This document shows positions 15,917 through 21,114 of a DNA stretch of 21,114 nt, piece by piece. The DNA is from Deltaproteobacteria bacterium. GTDB taxonomy: Bacteria > Campylobacterota_A > Desulfurellia > JAGGSF01. The notes under the pieces are model-generated. The model was given only the letters and a program-made list of their open reading frames with translations. It was not told the origin of the DNA and did no database searches. The stretch's first letter is position 1. Each line of letters starts with the position of its first letter. The translations under genes and the position numbers were made by a program. The stretch spans positions 1 through 21,114 of the forward strand of contig JAGGSF010000116.1 of NCBI GenBank assembly GCA_021159235.1, read 5' to 3'.

Positions 15917-16524
15917 TGCCACCTGAGAGCTTTAATCTTCAACAGAAGCCCACCGCTGTCATATTAGCCGGCGGTGGGTCAAGAAGAATAGGAAGAAATA
16001 AAGCGTTCTTAAAGCTTGAGGGGAAACCTGTAATTCAACATCAGATAGAGGCATTAAGAACATTTTGCAGCGGTGTGATGATCGTTACTAACAGGAGAGA
16101 AGAGTATAAAAAACTAAATGTCCCTTTATTGAAGGATGAGATACCGTACCTGGGTCCATTGGGAGGTATATATACGGGGTTGAAGAATGCACTTACGGAG
16201 TGGGTGTTCGTCTGCGGTTGTGATATGCCATTTATTGATAAGAAACTCATTGAATATGAATGGGAAAAAAGAGACAGTGCAGATATAGTAGTTCCCTTTT
16301 ACGAAGAGAGATTTCAGACATTGCATGCTTTATATAAAAAGAGTTGTTTAAAAACAATGGAAGAAGCGATAAGAAGAGGTGAAAGACGGATAAGAGATAT
16401 TTTACCTCATCTTAAATTAAGTATTATAAAAGAAGAAGAGATCGTATCTATTAAAGCTGAAAAATCTCTGGTGAACATCAATACAATTCAAGATGTTGAA
16501 ACATATAATTTAAAGATTTTTTAA
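15916..16524 (+). CDS. mobA: Molybdenum cofactor guanylyltransferase
   Basis: MobA attaches GMP to molybdopterin to make the guanine dinucleotide cofactor of Mo/W oxidoreductases. The 202-residue protein has the nucleotidyltransferase signature LAGGGSRRIGRNK (17-29), the GPLGGIYTGL segment after the guanine-binding region, the metal-binding CDMPF motif, and the family's ending NINTIQDVE. An N-terminal extension of about 12 residues precedes the first strand. The start overlaps the radical SAM stop by one base and has no good ribosome site, which suggests coupled translation. Its 3' end overlaps that of prfA on the other strand by 15 bases. Presence of MobA implies Mo- or W-dependent enzymes elsewhere in the genome. 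Confidence 0.93.
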   Translation: MPPESFNLQQKPTAVILAGGGSRRIGRNKAFLKLEGKPVIQHQIEALRTFCSGVMIVTNRREEYKKLNVPLLKDEIPYLGPLGGIYTGLKNALTEWVFVCGCDMPFIDKKLIEYEWEKRDSADIVVPFYEERFQTLHALYKKSCLKTMEEAIRRGERRIRDILPHLKLSIIKEEEIVSIKAEKSLVNINTIQDVETYNLKIF

Positions 16525-17565
16525 TGTCTGCTCTTTCTCATGAATGTTCAAAGCTTCTACTATCTCATCTAAATCGCCATCCATTACAGATTCTAACTTG
16601 TATAACGTAAGATTTATCCTGTGATCTGTAACCCTCTTTTGAGGAAAATTATAGGTCCTGATCTTTTCTGATCGGTCACCTGTTCCTACCTGTTTTTTAC
16701 GCGATTTCTCTGTCTGTTCTTTTTGTTTTTGTTGATAATATTGCTGCAATTTAGCCCTTAGAATCTTTAATGCCTTTTCCTTGTTTTTAAATTGAGACCT
16801 CTCGTCTTGTTGAGTTACCACGATACCAGTGGGAATATGTGTTACACGTACTGCAGAATCTGTCTTGTTTACATGTTGACCACCATGACCGGATGCCCTG
16901 AAGGTATCTATTCTCAAGTCATCTGGATTTATATCTATTTCCATTTCATCTGCTTCAGGGAAAACAGCTACGGTTACCGCTGAGGTGTGTATCCTTCCCC
17001 TTGATTCTGTAACAGGCACTCGCTGAACCCTGTGAATACCACTCTCATGCTTAAAAAATCTATATGCTTCCTTACCTTTAATATTTAAAATGATCTCTTT
17101 AAACCCTCCCCTCTCAGTTAAGCTTTTGCTTATTACCTCAACCTGAAATCCTTTTCTTAAAGCATAACCTGCATACATTTTAAACAGGTCATGGGCGAAG
17201 AGTGCTGCTTCTTCCCCACCTGTACCTGCCCTTATTTCCAATATCACATTTCTTTCATCCATTGGATCATGTGGAATAAGCAAAAGCTTCATCTTTTCTT
17301 CTAACTCTTCCTTTTGTTTGTTTAGTGTTTCTATTTCTTGCTGTGCCAATTTTTTTAATTCAGGATCAGTTAGCATCTCTTCGCACTCTTCTATTTCTTT
17401 TAAGATGCGGCAATAATCGTCATATACACTTACGATAGGCTGTATTGACTTTCGTTCTAAAGAAAGTTCTTTATATTTTTTTATATCACCTGTTATCTCG
17501 GGCTTAGCAAGCAAATCTGTTATTTCATCAAACCTCTTTTTAATCTCCTTTATTTTTGACAGCAT
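16510..17565 (-). CDS. prfA: Peptide chain release factor 1
   Basis: RF1 terminates translation at UAA and UAG. The chosen 351-residue product has the coiled N-terminal domain, the class I release factor core with GGQ at 228-230 (RASGHGGQHVNKTDSAV), and the RF1-type PxT codon-recognition motif Pro184-Val-Thr186 (RVPVTESRGRIHTS); RF2 would have SPF here. The length matches RF1 (about 355-360). A longer frame reaching 17631 is open, but its 22 extra residues do not fit the family, and GGAGGG (17569-17574) sits just before the ATG at 17563-17565. The start overlaps the GIY-YIG gene by 26 bases. No prmC methyltransferase gene follows. Confidence 0.96.
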   Translation of the reverse strand: MLSKIKEIKKRFDEITDLLAKPEITGDIKKYKELSLERKSIQPIVSVYDDYCRILKEIEECEEMLTDPELKKLAQQEIETLNKQKEELEEKMKLLLIPHDPMDERNVILEIRAGTGGEEAALFAHDLFKMYAGYALRKGFQVEVISKSLTERGGFKEIILNIKGKEAYRFFKHESGIHRVQRVPVTESRGRIHTSAVTVAVFPEADEMEIDINPDDLRIDTFRASGHGGQHVNKTDSAVRVTHIPTGIVVTQQDERSQFKNKEKALKILRAKLQQYYQQKQKEQTEKSRKKQVGTGDRSEKIRTYNFPQKRVTDHRINLTLYKLESVMDGDLDEIVEALNIHEKEQTLKNL

Positions 17566-17881
17566 TTTCCCTCCAATGAAACAGATGCGTTCTCCATCTG
17601 GAATCCGATGCTCCAAAACCATCAATACCATTTAGCCTTTGTAATTCTTTCACTATCTCAGATTCCTCTTTATCCTTCCATATATAAAAACCCAGAATAT
17701 GAGTGCTTTTATTTTCCAGCAGATAGTCTATATGCCAGTGCAATCTTTTTCTACAACCTGAATGCCTTTTTAGCCTTGTTTTCAAACCGCCTTTAGCAGA
17801 ACCAATATAGATATAAATTCCTTCTGGAATAAGGAATGTTTTTCCCTTTGTTTTCATCCTGATATATCTGTCCACTTGCAC
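17540..17881 (-). CDS. GIY-YIG domain protein, DUF123 type (possibly N-terminally incomplete)
   Basis: A 113-residue GIY-YIG-fold protein of the DUF123 subfamily, common in archaea and some bacteria, with suspected nuclease activity but no settled role. Motifs: GIYIYIGSA (21-29), a basic helix with RLKRH (36-40), HWHIDYLL (48-55) and the C-terminal GFGASDSRWRTHLF. From the GTG at 17879-17881 (GGAG five bases upstream) the protein lacks the family's first strand. That strand is encoded directly upstream in the same frame (KGAYGVIVQV, about 17873-17902), but there is no ATG, GTG or TTG before it. The true product may start at a rare codon or be the C-terminal part of a frameshifted fusion with the preceding PP-loop gene. 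Confidence 0.8.
   Translation of the reverse strand: MQVDRYIRMKTKGKTFLIPEGIYIYIGSAKGGLKTRLKRHSGCRKRLHWHIDYLLENKSTHILGFYIWKDKEESEIVKELQRLNGIDGFGASDSRWRTHLFHWRENAVKNKGD
17569..17574 (-). promoter_or_regulatory. Ribosome binding site deciding the prfA start
   Basis: GGAGGG on the minus strand, three to four bases before the ATG at 17563-17565. It lies inside the end of the upstream GIY-YIG gene and selects the internal Met as the RF1 start instead of the ATG at 17629-17631. Confidence 0.6.
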
Positions 17882-17916
17882 AATAACTCCATAAGCACCT
17901 TTTCCTTGAACGTTCT

Positions 17917-18867
17917 CTATATCATCAACAGGGATATATTTTGAGAAAATGGCTCTCCCTCCTCTATATGTTCTTTTCCTTCCAAACAGTATTTTACCCT
18001 TATCCTTCTTTTTTTAGAATAATGAGCGATTAGAGAAGCAATGATCTTTCCATCTCCAGTTTTAATCTTTTTGGCTACGGCTATCGTTCCCGGTCTTTCT
18101 ACAGGAAAGAAACAGGTATACCTGTTGCAAAATCCCTGTAAATATTTACATTCTCTTTCATCTCTGGCTAAGACAACCTTTGTTCCCGATGGTAATCTGA
18201 AATGCCTGCCTGCTTCAAGTAAAATTACATCGGACAGCTCTATATTTTCCTCATTCTTTAAAAGTTCTCTGAATCTACGAGAAAACACCTCTTCAGTTAA
18301 GATGCATCCACCACTGTGAGGGATATAACTTTTTATATTCAATTTTTCTTTTAACTCCATCTGCCTTTTCATTCCCCTACCCTGAATATCCAGACACCAA
18401 TCTTCACTGTCTTCGTTCAGGAGTTTTTCGGAAAGAGGTCTCAATATTCTTATTCCCGTTTGCTTTTCCATAAGTCTGAATGTATTTTTATTCTGTGTCA
18501 TCGGTCTCTGTCCTAACACCTCTCCGGTAGCAATGATATCTGCTCCTATTTTTTCTTTCCATTCCTTTGCCTTATTTATCATGAATATGCGGCAATCTAT
18601 GCAGGGATTTGCCCCTTTACCATAACCAAAACGAGGATGGAGCAATACCTTTTGAAAATAACAGTTTCTTACATCTAATGCTTTTAGTCTTATACCTTCT
18701 CTATCGGCAATATTCCTTACCTTTTGTTCCATCTTTCCATTTATTTCTCTTCCTATGAAGCCCGTATCTATAAATAGAGCAGTCACCTCCCACCCGTTTT
18801 TCTGCAGAAGTTTGCACACGATTACACTGTCCAGGCCTCCAGAAAACAGTACTATTGCCTTATGCAT
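17917..18867 (-). CDS. PP-loop ATPase, tRNA-sulfurtransferase-like, with NFACT-R (DUF814)-like C-terminus
   Basis: A 316-residue protein. The N-terminal PP-loop SGGLDS (9-14) marks an ATP pyrophosphatase of the MnmA/ThiI/TtcA-like group that adenylates a base before sulfur transfer. NPCIDC with Cys89 and Cys92 (87-92), then TGEVLGQRPMTQN (114-126) and Cys188 (SGGCILT) resemble the cysteine layout of thiouridylase-like enzymes. From about 205 the sequence LLEAGRHFRLPSGTKVVLARDE matches the NFACT-R/DUF814 RNA-binding domain. The substrate is probably a tRNA uridine but is not proven. It overlaps the phosphoribosyltransferase gene by 8 bases. The C-terminus ends abruptly, while the -1 frame continues in a family-like way, so a frameshift near 17939-17942 is suspected. 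Confidence 0.78.
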   Translation of the reverse strand: MHKAIVLFSGGLDSVIVCKLLQKNGWEVTALFIDTGFIGREINGKMEQKVRNIADREGIRLKALDVRNCYFQKVLLHPRFGYGKGANPCIDCRIFMINKAKEWKEKIGADIIATGEVLGQRPMTQNKNTFRLMEKQTGIRILRPLSEKLLNEDSEDWCLDIQGRGMKRQMELKEKLNIKSYIPHSGGCILTEEVFSRRFRELLKNEENIELSDVILLEAGRHFRLPSGTKVVLARDERECKYLQGFCNRYTCFFPVERPGTIAVAKKIKTGDGKIIASLIAHYSKKRRIRVKYCLEGKEHIEEGEPFSQNISLLMI

Positions 18868-19474
18868 TAAGATATTCTATAACCTCTTCATCTGTCAGTT
18901 GATGAAAATCTTCATAGAATGAACCTATGGCCATAAAAAAATCTGGTTTTTCCACCACCACTATTTCCGCTATCTTTTCAAATTTTTCTACTACTTCTGG
19001 TGGTGCTACCGGTACTGCAACAATAATCCTCTTCGGTTTTCTCTTCTTCAAACTATTTATAATACAGAGCATAGTAAGTCCGGTGGCAATACCATCATCC
19101 ACTAAGATAACCTCTTTCCCCTTTACAGAAGGAAGTTTCCTTCCCTGACGATATTTCTGTATGTATTCTTCAATCTTTTTTTCTATTTCCTTCTTCTGTT
19201 GTTCAATATAGTTTCTGTTGTATTCTTCATAGACATTTATCTCTACATCACCCCATTCACTCATTGCGGCAATAGCGTATTCAGGGTTGTAAGGTGCGCC
19301 AATTTTCTTCGAAACAACTACATCCATTGGAATGTTTAACATTTTCTTTATACTGTAAGCTACAGGAACGCCACCCCGAGGTAGAGCCAAAACAACGGCG
19401 TTTTTTGTATCTATGTTTATTTTTTTCAACAAACAGGAAAGGGCTCTACCTGCTTCTTCCCTATCTTTAAACAT
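18860..19474 (-). CDS. Phosphoribosyltransferase of the COG1926 type
   Basis: A 204-residue type I phosphoribosyltransferase. The PRPP-binding signature is VILVDDGIATGLTM (122-135), the PPi loop is LPRGGVPVAY (31-40), and SKKIGAPYNPEYAIAAMSE (55-73) is typical of the predicted phosphoribosyltransferases of COG1926, whose substrate is unknown. The start MFKDREEAGR fits the family, although GAGG lies right against the ATG. It overlaps hpt by 8 bases upstream and the PP-loop gene by 8 bases downstream. A central Lys/Glu-rich helix (about 88-112) is the variable hood region. It could act on a purine, like its neighbour, but the motif does not reveal the base. Confidence 0.88.
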   Translation of the reverse strand: MFKDREEAGRALSCLLKKINIDTKNAVVLALPRGGVPVAYSIKKMLNIPMDVVVSKKIGAPYNPEYAIAAMSEWGDVEINVYEEYNRNYIEQQKKEIEKKIEEYIQKYRQGRKLPSVKGKEVILVDDGIATGLTMLCIINSLKKRKPKRIIVAVPVAPPEVVEKFEKIAEIVVVEKPDFFMAIGSFYEDFHQLTDEEVIEYLNA

Positions 19475-19991
19475 CCTCTTCTATAACATATATATCTTTT
19501 AATTCTCTGAACATCCCATCATAATCCATCCCAAATCCCACAAGAAATCCTTTTTCCACATGAAATAAGGAAAAATCAGGCTGGATATCCTCTTCTCTCC
19601 TTTCCAATTTATCTACCGCCACACACACCTTACAGGATACAGCCCCATTTTCCTCTATGTGTTTTTTTAGCAACTTTATTGTCTTTCCCGTATCCAGTAT
19701 GTCATCAACGATCAGGCAGTTTCTTCCTGTAAAATCCTTTTTGTTTTTTTCCAGCCATTCTAACCCGCCGCTTTTAGTACCAGCATAGCTTCTTACCCAG
19801 ACAAAATCTGTATCGAATGGTATGTGCAGTTTTGAGGTTAATATCTCAAAGAAGGTTTTACCTCCCACCAGGATGTAAATAATAAGTGGATTTTTATCTT
19901 TATACTGCCTGTCAATTTCAGAGGCAATTTCATCTACCTTCTGCATAATCTCTTTTCTGGAGATAAGTTTTCTCAGCCTGAATGATTTCAT
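19467..19991 (-). CDS. hpt: Hypoxanthine phosphoribosyltransferase
   Basis: A purine-salvage enzyme that makes IMP (and often GMP) from hypoxanthine/guanine and PRPP. The 174-residue length is typical. The PPi loop is YILVGGKTF, the flexible loop has the Ser-Tyr pair in VRSYAGTKSGG, the PRPP motif is CLIVDDILDTGKTI, and the C-terminal purine-binding region reads VEKGFLVGFGMDYDGMFRELKDIYVI, all diagnostic of the HPRT family. The start overlaps the amrS stop (ATGA). Purine salvage in an operon with tRNA modification and termination factors is probably a growth-linked grouping and not a pathway. Confidence 0.92.
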   Translation of the reverse strand: MKSFRLRKLISRKEIMQKVDEIASEIDRQYKDKNPLIIYILVGGKTFFEILTSKLHIPFDTDFVWVRSYAGTKSGGLEWLEKNKKDFTGRNCLIVDDILDTGKTIKLLKKHIEENGAVSCKVCVAVDKLERREEDIQPDFSLFHVEKGFLVGFGMDYDGMFRELKDIYVIEEDV

Positions 19992-21004
19992 TTTTCCACT
20001 ATATCAATTTCTGCGCCACAGAAATTACATCTACCATCCTTAATATGATTTTCAAGCACAGAAAATCCCGTTCGCTTGATGAGCAACTTGTGACAGTTGG
20101 GACAGTAAGTATTTTCTCCATCTCCTTCACCTGGCACATTTCCCAGATACACATATTTCAAACCTACCTGTAGCCCTATCTGTCTGATGTTGATGAGAGT
20201 CTTGACAGGAGTAGGAAAAATTTCCTGCAATCTGTATGCCGGAAAAAAACGGCTTATATGCCATGGTATGCCTGGATCAATATCCTTTATAAACTGAGCA
20301 ATGCTGATAATCTGCATAGGATCATCATTCACATCAGGTATAACCAGCGTAGTTACCTCTACCCAGATGTCCTTCTTTTTCATATATTCTATGTTTTCCA
20401 GCACTGGCTTTAATCTTCCCCCACATATAGTATGGTAAAACTTTTCACTATATGATTTTAAGTCAATATTTGCTGCATCCAGGTAGGGCTGCATCATGTC
20501 TATTGCCTCTTTGCTCATAAAGCCGTTGGTAACAAAGTTATTTTTCATCCCTTCTTTTTTAGCCAATTTCATTGTATCCAGGGCATATTCAAAGAAGATC
20601 GTAGGTTCGGTATAGGTGTATGAAATAGACATGCATCCATTTTCTTTCGCCTCCTTCACAATTTGCTCCGGAGGAAGGTCAAAACCTATAATCTCTCCAT
20701 TATGTTCCTGTGGATACTGGGAGATCTCTGCATTTTGGCAGTGAAGACAGGTAAAATTGCATCCTACAGTAGCAATAGAATAGCTCAAAGAGCCCGGTAA
20801 AAAATGAAAAAATGGCTTTTTCTCAATAGGGTCTATGTGATTGGCAATTGCCTTTCCATAAACAAGCGTATATAATGTTCCTTTCCTGTTTTCTCTTACC
20901 CCGCATTTACCCCTTTCTCCTTCTCTTATTACACAGTGGTGATTACACAGATCACATCTTACTTTATTTTCAGAAAGCTTTTTATAGAGCAACGCTTCTT
21001 TCAT
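19988..21004 (-). CDS. amrS: AmmeMemoRadiSam system radical SAM enzyme
   Basis: A 338-residue radical SAM protein related to pyruvate formate-lyase activating enzymes. An N-terminal cysteine cluster (Cys17, 20, 24, 34: CDLCNHHC and GKCGVR) precedes the CX3CX2C motif at Cys82/86/89 (GCNFTCLHCQN). Other family marks are SYTYTEPTIFFEYALDT, NIDLKSYSEKFY and PWHISRFFPAYRL; the C-terminus ends with a rubredoxin-like zinc ribbon (CPNC and CNFC). The substrate is not known. AGGAGG before the ATG gives a strong start. It is the first gene of the minus-strand operon; the AMMECR1 partner is at 12952-13572 and Memo is absent from the window. Confidence 0.93.
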   Translation of the reverse strand: MKEALLYKKLSENKVRCDLCNHHCVIREGERGKCGVRENRKGTLYTLVYGKAIANHIDPIEKKPFFHFLPGSLSYSIATVGCNFTCLHCQNAEISQYPQEHNGEIIGFDLPPEQIVKEAKENGCMSISYTYTEPTIFFEYALDTMKLAKKEGMKNNFVTNGFMSKEAIDMMQPYLDAANIDLKSYSEKFYHTICGGRLKPVLENIEYMKKKDIWVEVTTLVIPDVNDDPMQIISIAQFIKDIDPGIPWHISRFFPAYRLQEIFPTPVKTLINIRQIGLQVGLKYVYLGNVPGEGDGENTYCPNCHKLLIKRTGFSVLENHIKDGRCNFCGAEIDIVEK

Positions 21005-21029
21005 GTATCCTCCTGATCTCTTTTCTTAC

Positions 21030-21057
21030 AGTTTAACGGAATTCATAATTTTATCAA
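21030..21057 (-). promoter_or_regulatory. Candidate promoter of the amrS-hpt-prfA operon
   Basis: On the minus strand TTGATA (21052-21057), a 16-base spacer and TAAACT (21030-21035), 4 of 6 in the second box. An alternative -10 is TAAAAT (21048-21053), without a good -35. Either would give a short leader before the ATG at 21002-21004. The call is by eye. Confidence 0.35.
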
Positions 21058-21102
21058 TAGATTTACTTTAACATGAAAAACCATTCTGATATATTTACTT
21101 TA
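21057..21102. repeat. Pair of 14-bp direct repeats upstream of amrS
   Basis: ATAGATTTACTTTA (21057-21070) and ATATATTTACTTTA (21089-21102) match at 13 of 14 positions, spaced 32 bp start to start, about three helical turns. They lie immediately upstream of the candidate amrS promoter, a usual place for regulator sites. The rest of the interval to the window end holds no gene I can support. Confidence 0.5.
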
Positions 21103-21114
21103 TGAATCTTCTAC

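Noticed and set aside
17566-17631. N-terminal extension of release factor 1
   Set aside because: The extra 22 residues are unrelated to RF1 and encoded out of frame within the GIY-YIG gene; the internal ATG has GGAGGG and gives the normal length.

Overview
This is an A+T-rich window of ordinary bacterial chromosome, densely packed and mostly made of core translation and biosynthesis genes. The proteins are rich in Lys, Glu and Ile, Arg is mostly AGA/AGG, and the gene set includes AMMECR1/AmrS-type proteins, a SPASM-like radical SAM protein and MobA. This fits an anaerobic, possibly thermophilic bacterium from a poorly sampled lineage. The bacterial-type ThrRS, PheST, IleS, RF1 and ribosomal proteins rule out an archaeon; I cannot name the phylum from sequence alone. 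I see no transposase, phage gene or CRISPR array.

Layout. (1) 2-175 (+) is the tail of a probable DUF3857/transglutaminase-type protein, running toward a secreted DUF3108 protein (187-936, -). (2) 976-3583 (-) is a short operon of a stand-alone Lrp-type RAM domain, trpD, trpC and trpF; trpE, trpG, trpB and trpA are not present. (3) 3584-3774 is the only sizeable non-coding region. It holds a strong minus-strand promoter and a 101-bp tandem structured repeat whose variable hairpin arms keep their pairing. (4) 3775-14156 (+) is one long co-directional run: tRNA-Val(GAC), thrS, infC, rpmI, rplT, pheS, pheT, ileS, AMMECR1 and a membrane-hairpin protein of unknown family, with gaps of 16 nt or less or 4-nt overlaps. 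(5) 14153-16524 (+) starts from its own promoter and encodes a ribbon-helix-helix protein, a radical SAM protein and MobA. (6) 16510-21004 (-) is a converging operon: amrS, hpt, a COG1926 phosphoribosyltransferase, a PP-loop tRNA-sulfurtransferase-like protein with an NFACT-R-like tail, a GIY-YIG (DUF123) domain and prfA.

How it works together. The large plus-strand unit supplies three aminoacyl-tRNA synthetases, initiation factor 3, L35/L20 and a tRNA. The opposing unit adds termination (RF1), a likely tRNA thiolation enzyme and purine salvage. The two AmmeMemoRadiSam partners (AMMECR1 and AmrS) sit in the two opposing translation clusters, and no Memo gene is visible.

The points most worth a second look are the covarying palindromic repeat at 3645-3745, an apparent single-base frameshift that seems to split a PP-loop/NFACT-R/GIY-YIG fusion near 17940, and the RAM-domain gene heading the trp genes. 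Most gene calls are secure family assignments; promoter calls are by eye.
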